From Pyricularia pennisetigena (taxonomy: Eukaryota; Ascomycota; Sordariomycetes; Magnaporthales; Pyriculariaceae): 64,000 nt of DNA. How positions within the stretch are numbered: position 1 is the stretch's first letter; the number at the start of each line of letters is the position of its first letter. The notes beneath the pieces were generated by a model. It was not told where the DNA came from and did no database searches. It saw nothing but the letters and a program-made list of their open reading frames with translations. The stretch lies in NCBI RefSeq assembly GCF_004337985.1, contig NC_043740.1, forward strand, positions 3,843,030 to 3,907,029, given 5' to 3'. Both the position numbers and the translations under genes were made by a program. Shown here piece by piece: positions 1-11,266 of the stretch.

Positions 1-524
1 GCCACTCGACAAGCCTGATGCACGTGCCTTATTGGTCAGCAAAGGTAGCTTTTCGAGTGGCTTGCGCAAGCATTTCTGCAGATGGCGGGCGACAAGGCTG
101 GGACAACAATAACTTTCCTTGCTCCGTCGCGACTTGGTATCAGATGCAAATCTCTACGCATCACTACCAAAAAAACCTCTCGTTCAACATCACGTCCTTT
201 GACGATTCAGCACCAAAAGTCTGTCTGATTCTTTGCGACAAACCGCCCACATCGCCTTTTCCAGGATATTTGAAGAGGCGACTTTCTTTCTTCCTAATCA
301 TTTTTCTTTTTGTGCCAAGCCATTGAGCAACTTCGACCACCAGGCGTCGCGTGCTCCTTCGCTGGCGATCCGACTTTTTGTGTCATCGAAAACAAACACT
401 AGAATTTGCTCGCACGCGCACCTTATACCGCATCGCGAGCTTCTCGGTACATGCGATTGCATTTGTCGAAGGCTTCGTCCCGACACCCTCTTTTCGTCGG
501 AATTCTCCACAGCACACGCGAACC
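1..524. other. Upstream region of NAB2 gene
   Basis: This is non-coding sequence leading to the NAB2 start. Pyrimidine-rich stretches around 285-315 and 470-515 resemble fungal promoter and 5' UTR sequence. The open frames here are short and lack codon structure, and no domain is recognisable. No RNA gene was seen. Confidence 0.5.
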
Positions 525-2156
525 ATGCCCGTCGAAATAGCGCTCAACACGCCGCTGGCGGATGCCTTAACAAGTGCCATCCAGCCCAAGCTGGTTGAGG
601 TCGGCTGGGGCACGGGCGGCGCCGATGATTCAGCTCTCGCCGAGTACATTATTTTGATGTTGGTCAACGGCAAGACTCAGGAGGAAATCGCAGCAGAGCT
701 GGCGGGAGATCTACTGAGCCTTGGCCCCGACGACCCCAACGCGCTTGAATTTGCGAAATGGCTGTTTGAGCAGATTGCTGTCCTCAATGGGCAGAGCGCA
801 CAGAATGGCGATGCCGATGCGATGTCATCAACATCACCAGGAGATGATCAAGACATGGACATGACCATGGCTTCGGAAGGAGCCGTCCAAGTCTCTGCGT
901 ATGTCTATTCACTGCAGCCCCTGCTCATTTATCAAGAGCAAAACCTTGAATACTGACAATTCTTTAGTCCTACTGGTCCCAAGGCGATGCGAAATGGAAA
1001 CATGAACATTCGGGGAAATGCCAACCGAGACAGGAGGATGATGGGCCAGATAAACCGCGCGATGGACAGGACACAAGAAAGCGTGCTCCATCGCACACGC
1101 GGCAACGACAGGATCAACAGCCATGCCCGCGGGCCACCCAGCGGACCGCGGGGTGGCATGGCCGGCGGTATGCGACAACAGCGCGGTGGAATGAACCCCA
1201 GGGCGGCGAGCATTGCGCACGGAATGGCTGCAGCAATGGGCGGAGGCATGCAACAAGGAGGAGGGCCTGGTATGAATGGTGGCATGGCAGGCATGAACAA
1301 TGGATGGATGCCCCCACAAGGCCAGGATCTCCAGATGGGGCTCTTCCAGATGTTGGAGCAGCAAAACCAGATGATGGCTCACTTGCAACAACAGCTGAAC
1401 CAGCAAAGCATGATGCAGTCACGTGGAGGGTACAACCAGCGCGGTGGGCGTGGCGGCAAGCCTCTGTCTGAGCGGGTGCAACATCAAAACAAGCACAATA
1501 ACAACAACGTCCGCCAAGGACAAACGGACCAGAACGGTGGCGAGCAAAAAGCCTCGGAAAATTCGCAAAACGGCAGCGTCGGGGGCGAAGATACCGAGAT
1601 GGGCCAAGCCAAGCGGGACCCCAAGGAGACGGTATGCAAGTTCAACCGCAACTGCTCTAACAAGGATTGCAAGTTTGCACACCAGTCCCCAGCGGCGCCG
1701 CCAGGGATCACAGTCGACGTGACGGACGTGTGCACGTACGGAGCGGCCTGCAAAAACCACAAGTGTGTCGGCTCACACCCGTCACCGGCCACCAGGACGG
1801 CGCACAACCAACAGCAGGACTGCAAGTTCTTTCCCAACTGCACGAACCCGCACTGCACCTTCAGGCATCCTAGCATGCCACCCTGTCGAAACGGTGGCGA
1901 CTGCTCCGTCGAGGGCTGCAAGTTTACGCATGTAAAGACTATGTGCAAATTCCGCCCATGCACGAACCGCTACTGCCCTTTCAAGCACGAGGAGGGCCAG
2001 CGCGGCACGTTCCAGGACAAGGTCTGGGTCGCTGGTGGAGAACACGTCAGCGAGAGGAAGTTTGTGGACGAGTCGGGTCCGGTCGAAGATATACTGCAGG
2101 GCTCTGGTGGCGACTCGGAGATGGGGGCCACAGAGCGGGAGGCTGTTGCTAGCTAA
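525..2156 (+). CDS. NAB2: Nuclear polyadenylated RNA-binding protein, Nab2-type
   Basis: Two exons (525-898, 968-2156; intron GTATGT...TTTAG, 69 bases) encode 520 residues, close to yeast Nab2 (525). Residues 1 to about 100 look like the Nab2 N-terminal helical (PWI-like) domain, with the start MPVEIALNTPLADAL and a following GKTQEEIAAEL segment. The middle is Met/Gly/Arg-rich with RGG-type motifs and a Gln-rich patch, as in Nab2. From about residue 348 to 465 there are five tandem CCCH zinc fingers (for example CKFNRNCSNKDCKFAH and CKFRPCTNRYCPFKH). Nab2 binds poly(A) tails in the nucleus, limits tail length and couples 3' processing to mRNA export. The start was chosen because it begins the conserved domain and sits in a good context (aaccATG); the frame is open upstream. 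Family assignment rests on domain order and motifs. Confidence 0.88.
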
Positions 2157-2246
2157 AGTTTGATGATGGAAAGGGAAATGACATAGACTATGATGGGAGT
2201 CGGTTTCGTCAGAATGGGCGGGCTCGTTTATGCTTATTTTTTATTA

Positions 2247-2279
<33 letters not shown>

Positions 2280-3130
2280 CTTGCCTTGCTCGGCTGTTGG
2301 TTACTGGTTGCAACTGACTGGGCAGGGAGGGAGGTCAGTGAGTGTTTGAGTCGGTCTTCATGTATTATCTAAAAAAATGGCATATGGTTCCATCGCCGAA
2401 TTTTCGGTGGAGGGAAGGAGTGGCGTTTGTTCATTCAATTTTTCTTGGGGTTATGAACATATACAAAGTGAATCTCCGGTTTGGAGAGGACTACCAGCAT
2501 CATCACTGTTGAAGTGTCTCGCTTGCTTGTGTGAACATCGTTACATGTTCAGCATGATGTAGATGCTCTTGTCTCGTCGACTGGACGGGCGGGCACGTTT
2601 GATATTAATCACAATTCAGTAGTAATGAGGATTGATGATGATGGGTCAACGAACGAACGAACGACAGCGGAAGTGGCCATGGCTTTTGCAGGGATGGGAC
2701 CAGTGTGGCCTTGCTGGAGCTATGGGGGTTTGTAAGTAGTAAGTACCCACTAAAATTTAATGTGGTTGAGTGGAAGGAAGCATCCGGTTCGTCCGACTCA
2801 CGCCACTCAAAAACACAGAGAGTTCCGATCAGTCAGTCCATCACGTCAAACCCTGATATAAAATCGCCGCTCCAACCGGATATCCATAGAATTTGGAAAT
2901 TGCACTCTCAGCATCCTGTGCAATGATTGATAAGTCGATATTGTAATTTTGATTCTTGCGTGCAATTTATGAGATGTTACGTGCTGGTGCAAAGTCTTAG
3001 GGAGCCATCAAAAAAAGAGTACGGGCAACAAAAGAAACCCCCCCCCCCAGTTGTTTGGGGCGGCGTTTGAGCAGACCTCTCACCCGCTCCTTCCTACATC
3101 GGCGTCGCCAAAGCGCGGGGGAAACAACGG
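2157..3130. other. Intergenic, NAB2 to HEM14
   Basis: This holds the NAB2 3' flank, including a CT-rich low-complexity run near 2251-2280, and the HEM14 promoter and 5' UTR with a run of about ten C near 3041-3050. Small open frames here show no recognisable product. Confidence 0.5.
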
Positions 3131-3619
3131 ATGGCGCTCATGCTGTCCAGGATCGGCACGACAGCGGCCCACGCGCCCGCGAGGTGGGAGCTGTGTCTCG
3201 CCGCCGCGCCCTCGCGCCTCGCATCATCGCCAAGGGGGTCGAAAAGCCGTCTCGGTCACACAACGAGCAATGCATTTGCCGTCTGGGCCGCACGGCGGGG
3301 CTACGCCAGCAGCAGCAGCAGCAGCAGCAGCCTCATCACAAAGGACAAGCCCGAGGCTAAGATCGCGGTGCTCGGCGGCGGGCTGACGGGGCTGTCGACG
3401 GCCTTGTTCCTCTCCGTCTTTGCGCCCAGGGCCAGCATCACGCTGTACGAGGCCAATGACCGCCTGGGCGGCTGGGTGCACACGGTCGACTCCAGGGCCG
3501 AGGACGCACAGGGGAGGCCGCACAGCGTGCGGTTTGAACGGGGCCCGAGGGTGGTGCAGCTCAAGGAGGGCGATGCAAACTCTCGTCTCTATGTCTTGTT
3601 GGTAAGTTGGGTGAAAGTG

Positions 3620-3686
<67 letters not shown>

Positions 3687-5481
3687 TTTTATTCTACTCA
3701 CTTGCCCATACTCGTGTGTGAACCTATGCTGATACACCATAAAAAAAAAAAAAAAAAAAACAATCAGCTACACCATCTGGGCATCGCAGACCAGGCGTGG
3801 GCGTTGGGCCAGGATTCGGAACTGGCGCGCCGCTACATCTACCACCCAGACCATCTCATCGATCTCACCGGCCCTTCGAATAGTGACAACCGCCTCATCA
3901 AAACCGCATCATTGGCTCGCTTCGCCGGCAGGATGTTGAAAAACGCCCTGACAGAGCCAGCGCTCAAGGGCTTACTGCCCGCCCTCGCCCATATGCTTTC
4001 CAACCGGAAGCCGCTGGGCGCCGAGGAGTACTGCCAACGCCTCGTCGACAGCCAGGACGAGTCGATCGGCAGCTGCCTGACGCGCATCTTTGGCGGACGC
4101 AGCAGTGTGGCCGACAACCTGGCCTCGGCCATGACACACGGCATCTACGGCGGCGACATTTGGAAGCTGAGCATCCAGTCCACGCTGTTTGCCAGGGCGC
4201 AGATGTTTCCCTACCGGCTCGACATGCCCAAGCCATCGAGAGATTCCAGATTTTCGGTGGAGAGACTGAGCGACCTGAACATGATGACGTTTCTTACCAA
4301 GGCCTCGTCGAGGGAATGTGTGACGACCGGTCAGAGGCTCCTGGGCGGCTACACGGGCTTTTACGGTGGCATGGAGGCGCTCACAGAGGCGCTGGTGCAG
4401 GCTCTGCGCAAGCGGAGCAATGTCGAGATAGAGACGGGTAGCTTGGTGGCCGATGTAGCGCCGTCGCCAAGCAATCTTGTAGAGGTGAGTCGTGTTGCTT
4501 GCTGCCTTGTTCAAGGTCTGCAGATCCAGAGGCTAATAAACAGTATCACAGGTCAAAACAGCAAAGTCAACGGCAACGTTTGACAAAGTCATATCTACGT
4601 TGTTCAGCCGGCAGCTGGCTTCAATCACAGGTGGACTTGTCCCCGCCCTCGAAGAGAAAAAGGGCGCGTCCATGCATGTTGTCAACATCTGGTTCCCCAG
4701 ATCCGGGCTGAACCATCCGCACCACGGCTTCGGGTACCTGATATCATCACAGGCCGACGTCGAACGGGGTCTGCTTGGCGTCCTCTTTGACTCTGATCGC
4801 GAAGGAGCCGTTTGGAGGGAGTGGAAGCAACGGGCAGACGCCGTCGGCGGCAGCAAGGACGAAAAGGCCTCCTCCTCCTCCGTCGCCTATCAGGAACCCC
4901 CAACGGGCACCAAGCTGACGGTCCTCCTGCGCGTGCCCTGGGAGAATGAACCACCACGGAGTCCCGAACAGGCAGAAGCCATTGCCCTTGCCCATGTCCG
5001 CCGGCAGTTCGGCATCGCCGCCGACGAGCCCGTCTACACCCAGGTCAGCACCGCGCGCGACTGCATCCCGCAGCACGAGGTAGGGCACCAGGAGAGCCTG
5101 GCTGCGGCACACGCCCAACTCGAGTCCGCCTTTGGGGGCCGCCTAGCCGTCGCGGGTCCCTCTTACACCGCTCCAGGCATCCTGCCCTCCATCCGCGCCG
5201 CCTTTGACGTCGCCGCCAGCTGCACTGGATTGGACGACGCCTACCGCGGACTGGCCCCCTCTGCTCCTGACCACACGCCAGCCGAATTTGCCCTCGTTGC
5301 TGACCCGACTGTAGGTGCCACGGGACTGGGCCGCTTCGCCAACGGCAGGAGGACCATGTGGGACGACCTCGCCATAGTTGATGGCGCCGTCAAGGCAGAT
5401 TATGTGAACATGAAGAAAGAGTCTCTGCAGCGCATAATTGTACCGCGGTTGCAGTTTGGCAGCTTGTCCAAGTCGTCGTAG
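3131..5481 (+). CDS. HEM14: Protoporphyrinogen oxidase, mitochondrial
   Basis: Three exons (3131-3601, 3768-4484, 4552-5481), all joined in phase 0, give about 705 residues. The enzyme oxidises protoporphyrinogen IX to protoporphyrin IX with FAD at the inner mitochondrial membrane, the penultimate step of haem synthesis. Residues 1 to about 75 are rich in Arg, Ala and Ser, including a run of eight Ser, and fit a mitochondrial presequence. The FAD dinucleotide-binding motif is at about 78-90 (AVLGGGLTGLSTA), followed by the family's ERGPR motif. The C-terminal FAD segment reads TGLGRFANGRRTMWDDLAIVDG. The length exceeds yeast Hem14 (539), mostly because of the N terminus and a polar insert near the middle of exon 3. 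Intron 1 carries a long TA microsatellite and an A tract. The gene is convergent with MED14. Confidence 0.9.
3621..3683. repeat. (TA)n microsatellite in HEM14 intron 1
   Basis: About 31 uninterrupted TA units lie in the first intron of HEM14, followed by a short T run. A separate 20-base A tract (3741-3760) sits just before the splice acceptor. Together they make up about half of the 166-base intron. Confidence 0.97.
3741..3760. repeat. A20 tract before HEM14 exon 2
   Basis: Twenty consecutive A lie six bases upstream of the acceptor AG at 3766-3767, where a pyrimidine tract would normally be expected. Confidence 0.95.
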
Positions 5482-5605
5482 GCGAGGACAATTATAGACA
5501 GCATTGCATATGTGTGTAGACGATGCAGGATCGTCAAGGTTTATAACAAGATTTTGGTGCTATCGACGCCCTATTTGAGACCATGTTTAGATAAAAGGCA
5601 ATCTG

Positions 5606-5673
<68 letters not shown>

Positions 5674-6070
5674 GCCGGCTTCAAAAGTCTTCCAGTTCAT
5701 GTATCGATTGGGGCTCATGTATTCAAATAATGTAACAATCCCGAACAAGAATCAAAGCTGAATTCATGTATTTCATGCAATACTTTGTTTGTATTCGCTT
5801 CCAAAGGCTAGGTACCTGGTCCTATATAATGAGGCGGCATCCGAGGCTCTTGGGAATCGCTTTTTTCTTCTTCTCTTGCATTCAAAGGTGACCAGGTTAA
5901 AGTTGTACCTTGATCAGCACCGACTCGTTACAAAGTAAAAACATTGTGGGCGAATGGATTCCGCTCCTGCATTGCCATGGTCTAGCTGGCCATGGCCAAA
6001 TGTCCCCTCCAACCCCACACGCCTCCGTCTCCCCAAATCAAAGGCACCCTCAACGCCGAGGATGCACAGG
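5482..6070. other. Convergent 3' regions of HEM14 and MED14
   Basis: This is non-coding sequence shared by the 3' ends of two converging genes. It contains the 65-base T run at 5608-5672 and otherwise nothing recognisable. Confidence 0.55.
5608..5672. repeat. T65 homopolymer
   Basis: There are sixty-five consecutive T on the + strand between the converging HEM14 and MED14 genes. It is the longest homopolymer in the window. The exact length may be affected by sequencing or assembly. Confidence 0.95.
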
Positions 6071-9000
6071 CTAGGTCAGATCAACGACGTGGTTGCCCAT
6101 CGGGGCTTGCGGTACCTGCTTCTGCCGCATCTGAGCCCCCAGTCCCCCCGACAGGCCCGGGCGCTGTGGCCCCCTGTTGATGACACCGTTTGCTTGATTT
6201 TGGATCTGGGGTTGCTGACCCGGCTGTACCACTGGCTGACGTTGCTGGGCCTGTGACTGTTGCTGCTGCTGCGGCTGCAAGACCAGCGGCGGCGAGTCCA
6301 GCAGGGTCCGCACGGCCTTGTCTATGCCTTTGAGCAGCTCCTCGACTCCCGCCGACGCTGGCCCGCAAGCGCTGGTTGAAAGGCTCTTCCAATTGGGGCT
6401 CTTGGTATTCCATATGTCCTTGAGCACCCTGCTAAACTCATCGTTGGACTTGTTCGGTTCCGCGTCGACCCTCCTGACGTGCCAAGACAGCTCTCCCCTG
6501 CGCGCTACTAGCTTGACGTCAAGTGTTAGGCGGCGCGCCTGGGGGCCGGGAAGATCATACCTGATGGTGGCCAGGTCGATGTTCTTGGTGAAAATCTCAA
6601 AAGTGCCCTTCCTCGAAACTTGTAACTGCTGCCACGTATCACTGATCGAATCAAGAGCCCGATACACTGCAAGTGTGGTTGGCAGGTAGAACGGTAACCT
6701 CTCCAGCCCCCGAGGTGAGTTGGCCAGGGTTTGCAGCATGTCGACGACACGTATGTGAGGGTTGTTCTTCTCCAGGACGAGCTTGACTGTCCTCGGGTCT
6801 GCAAAGTCAAGCACAACCTTCCATCGTTTCGTCGGCGGTTGCAGTGCAGCCAACTCTTCACTCACCGGTTGCGGAAGGTCGCTGTACGTGAAAACCACCC
6901 TTCGTAGCGTGACCGTCTCGCATTGCACGCCCCTGGGAGCGCGACTAATGGACCCGAGGAATTCGTAGAGGCGCTCTATCGTCTGCAATCGGGAAATCAA
7001 CTTGTCTATCATGGTTTCCCCCAGCTCTGACCTTAGTTGCAGCACAAACTCTCCAGTCTTGTGGTTGAAGGCAACATCGCGGTCCACCCTTGAGCTGAGC
7101 TGCCGGAACTTGCTCTTATCCAGGACCCGAAGACGAGCCTCGGATGCGATGACGATGCGCGAATCCATCCGCGTCGACAGGGCAGGCCGATTTTCGCCCC
7201 TCCTGTCGACCTCAGTTGAGGATGAAGACTGCACATTGGCAACCGACAGACGAACCTCGTCTGCAGCCCATCGCCCCAAAGAACTTTTGCCGTTGAGCGA
7301 CGGCAAAATCTCAGAAGTGCGTATGAAAATGGTGGGCATCCTAACGTTTGAAGGTTGACCAGGTCTGATGCATGGCTGGTCGATGTGGTTGATTCTCCTG
7401 GAATGAAGTTCCCTAAGATCCCTCATCTTGGAGATCATGGCTGAGGTGAAGTAGTTGAGATCCGAGAAGAAGGACGAAGACTCCATTATTGCTTGTTTAG
7501 ATGCAAACTGCAGCTGTACGTGAGTCCTGATACGTATGCCCCCCGCGGTCGACGCGGCCGAGTTGGAGTTTGGCGTAGTCCTGCATATCATGTCAGCCTC
7601 GTCGCACAAGATGCTCAGTAAATCTATGTCGGGATGGACCGTGATACTTACAGCTCTACGAGCCACCACTGGTCACCACTCATACTCAGATGGGCCAATA
7701 CGTAGAATTGAGGCCTCCAGCCCTGCTTCCTAAACCAGGCCATCGCGTCGGTCTGTTCACGATTGCTCAATATATTACGCATATCGTCCGGTTTGACTGG
7801 CGGTTTGCCAACGACCCAGCCCTGACTCTTCCCGCGACGGACCAACTCTTCCATGGCAAAGGTGTTGCGCACCCATCCAATCACCGCCACAGGGTCCCGT
7901 CCTGGCGTGTTGAGATTAGACTCGGCCATCGGCATCGGTCGAGTTCGAGGTTGCACGGCAAACGTGCCACCGATCTGGTCGACCCGCACAACCATGGAGT
8001 CGAGTTTTGTGAGTTGCATCGCCAAAAATGACTCGGACGGCTGTTTCCTCGAAATTTCCAGGACTAAATGGTCCTCCTTGTTCACAAACCGCGGCTTGTT
8101 TCGCAAGCCTGTGTGCATCAATGTCAGAATGTGTTCGGTGTGGCGCCCGATCACATCCTTCAAAATTCGTTCCATAGATAGATCTGCCTGATCCAGAGGT
8201 ATCTCGATATCCTTGACCTCCTGGTTGTCCCTGAACCATCTCAAGGCCAGGCGACTCGTAGGAGCTGTTGCTCGTCGACCACCCGAGGGAGCAGCACTAT
8301 GTACCCCAATAATGACCCAACTCTTTGGCGCATTGGGGGCCTTGACTGGGTAGCGAGAGGTCCAGTACTGCACCGCCAACGAACGGTTGAGTCGCTCGAC
8401 GTTGAGTGCGTCGACCCATCTCCCAACACTGAGCTCCAAAGCCTGTCTCCGCAGCTCGTTGATCTTGTGCGTCAAAACAAGCTCATGCAGGTACTTGTAA
8501 CAACCAGCAAGTCCTTCCGTGGCAAGGACATCGTTCACTTTCAGCTCGAGATACATCCGCAGGTTTTCAGAAAGTCCGGGCGGTGCTGGTCTGAAAAGAA
8601 ACCGAAAGTCGATGAACCAGTACTGTTTCTCAGGGTCGTCGTCTGCGATTGTCAGGTCGACCTCGAATTCCCCCTTGACGATAAACGTGACTCGGCCCGA
8701 CCCAATCCTGTAGTTCCTGAAGTGGTACGGAATCTTGTCGTGGTCATCGATTGTCAACCTGAGCGACAGGAGCGTATCAAGATCCTCCAACCACTTCAGT
8801 TGTTCCTCTGGGCTCATCTCGGGCGGGGGGATATAGCCAAGATCCGGCATCCACGGGGCATCGCCGTTTGCGAGGACCTCTAATGCTGTCTTGAGATCCG
8901 GACTCGGTAGCCTGGCGTAGGCAAGATTGCGTTTGCTGTGCATCATCCGGTCCAGAACAAAGTCATACTTTTCCATCTGCGTGTGCATATGCACCTTAAG

Positions 9001-9562
9001 ATCGATCAGTTTGCTCAGTGTGCTCGCCTTCTTGCTCCAGTCCGTGATGACTAGTGCTTTGACCCATTTTGCGTGCTGCTCCTGGGCAAACTTGAGCAGG
9101 GTAATCTTTTTATCTAGGTTCTCGTTGCTCGAGTCCTCGATCGTGTTGTGATCCGCATTACCATTGAGCATCGGCGCCATAGGGAGTGGCTTTTTTGCCA
9201 GAGCCCTTATGGTGTCTTCCAGTTCATTGTGGGATCTTTGTGCCAGGCGAGAAAGTAGCTGATTGAGCGATAAGAAGTTCTCTGTAATGTGCACAATCTG
9301 GTTATCGTGCAAACAGTCGCATTGACGTTAGCCCTCATTATCAAAGAGAAATAGCCAGTCCGTAGGAAAATCATACTTCGTCTGGCAGATCATTCATCCT
9401 TAAAGGGTTATCGGACTGTAATGACCGCGCAGGTGTCTGTTGTTGTACTATCTCCGAGCTCGACACGGCCTTGGTATCGCCTCCATGGTTATTGAGCTTC
9501 TGGTCCAAGTTCGACTTCATGGCACCATCCGGGCCAATGCCATTCATCATGACGGCCGCCAT
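6071..9562 (-). CDS. MED14: Mediator complex subunit 14 (Rgr1)
   Basis: Three exons (9562-9377, 9297-7652, 7580-6071) encode 1113 residues. Med14 is the scaffold joining the middle and tail modules of Mediator, the RNA polymerase II co-activator. Exon 1 ends in LPDE and exon 2 continues IVHITENFLSLNQLLSRLAQ, reconstituting the conserved Med14 N-terminal signature LPDEIVHI. The remainder is long and largely helical, without enzymatic motifs. The C terminus (about the last 90 residues) is Gln/Pro-rich low complexity, as is common in fungal Mediator subunits. Intron 1 (79 bases) has a GCTAACG branch site; intron 2 (71 bases) interrupts a Leu codon. The length matches other filamentous fungal Med14 proteins (about 1000-1200). 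No other ATG in frame would extend the conserved start. Confidence 0.9.
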
Positions 9563-11266
9563 AGTGGGCGAAGAATGCTGTTCGTGTTTGGCGAAACTTC
9601 CTCCAGCGACAGGAGGAGGCGTGGATTCCGCTCACGAAGGTCCCGTCGACGTAACCAGAGCGCCTTCCTACTCGAGCTCGACTAGCGGCACGGGCTATCG
9701 ATCTCTCATTACTCATTAGACAATCGAGACTGTGTACAGGCCGCAAAGCCGATGCTGGCGCTGCAAATTCCGGGCAACGTTGTCGGATCGCGATCGGCGC
9801 GTTCGTCGGGACAAAGGTCGGGGGGTTTACGAGTTGGGCGACAAGAAATTTCCGGTCGCGACGCGCGCGGGTTTGCTGACGCAGTTCGAGCAAGGGCTGC
9901 ACCCTCTAATTTTATATTTATTGCGATATTCAATGGTTTCGGGTCCTCTCAATTAGTCGGGCGTGTCTTTCGGAGCGCGGCGGTCGACGTGGTGCGCTCT
10001 GGCGCGGAGTGAAGATGTTGGCGATGAATAGAAAGCAGGTCAGATTCTATGAGCGACGATTTCCTCCCCCAGTCGGGAGCAGGTCAGGAAGTGTGACAAT
10101 GAAAGAACGTGTAGCCGTGCAACCAATAGCCATACGGTATTGTGAGGTGGATAGCCCCACCTTATTCTTCGCTCATCTCTTTTGGCACGACCCAACCGGG
10201 ATTAGACTAGACAGGCGATTGCTAGAGCCACGGCCCAAGGTGCGCCTTGGATCTGGTTGGTTTAGCACTAAACAACTAATTAGGTACGATTCTACCGCTC
10301 CCTTCCATTATTTGTGTGGGCTTTTTTTTTTTCTCCCTCTTCTTCCTTTTCCGACACTGCTCATCCTGATCTCGCTGGAGATTATTGTTCTCTTCTGTGG
10401 CTTACCCTTCCTGATCGGTTATTCGACAACGTATGCAGCTAAAGCGGGTTTTCGCAAATTGTGGTAATTCAAAACATTCAAAGGAAGGCAACTCAACACC
10501 CCACAGTCTATAAGCATCTAATCACCCTTTAAACTTAGTATAGTTCTAGCGTACTCTACTACGTCCGGCCAGCCACTTAGCATCCGGGCAATGTAGGTAC
10601 CTACATGTTCACACTAGGACTGTGTACATTTGATAGTCTGTGAGGTCATCCGGGCCCCTCCAATCGGTCCACTGTCCACTGTGCAACTTTTGCTCATACT
10701 TTGGATTGAGGGTCCAGCTTTCAAGTGAAGTCCTTTTTCTATGGAACATCTGCAGCAAAACCTGTTATGTAGCAGCTTGTTCAACAAATTTCCTACTCTA
10801 TTCAAATGCAATTTATGGTGATATAACTTTTTTTCGTTAGACATCTAGATATGTAAACTCTGTGCTAAAATTCGAAAAATTTGGCTTGCCTTGTCCGTCC
10901 GTTCGTTTGTTGTTGTATTTCTATCCTCCTGAATCAGCCAGTTCCCAAATAACTTCGCAAACAGTCGTATCGAAATAACGCCCCGTTCGTGCACAGATTG
11001 CAAGCATGCAAGGGCAAGCTGGCGGGAAGAGCATTCTGCAGTCTCTTACGCCGCCTAGATCTAGTCACTCTCACCTCAGCTACGTTGGTTCCCAATTGTC
11101 AGTGAAAATTCGGTTGAAAATGTTCTATGCCTCCGAAAGTACCTGCAGTATAGTGGCCCCGAAAAACAAATCAGCCACTTACAACTTGTTTTGGTGCATC
11201 GCGGCGCTAGTGGTAGGCCACCTAGTTACATCTTCAGTTAGTTCATGTCGAAGGGATAAGTCTGTG
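9563..11266. other. Intergenic, MED14 promoter and G6PD 3' flank
   Basis: This 1.7 kb stretch has no convincing gene. The longest open frame (10009-10467) has poor coding character. A perfect 16-base palindrome, ATGTAGGTACCTACAT, lies at 10591-10606. A T run with flanking pyrimidines lies near 10320-10350. Confidence 0.5.
10591..10606. repeat. 16-base perfect palindrome
   Basis: ATGTAGGTACCTACAT equals its own reverse complement. It lies between the 3' end of the G6PD gene and the MED14 promoter. Its core, TAGGTACCTA, recurs in shorter form elsewhere in the window. It could be a protein-binding site or just a common fungal intergenic motif. Confidence 0.6.

Noticed and set aside
909..1406. 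165-codon open frame on the minus strand under NAB2
   Set aside because: It is antisense to the NAB2 RGG/Met-rich region; composition bias of that region creates the open frame.
10009..10467. 152-codon open frame between MED14 and G6PD
   Set aside because: It has no recognisable domain. A hydrophobic stretch arises from a T-rich tract, and it lies in the MED14 promoter side without splice or coding support.
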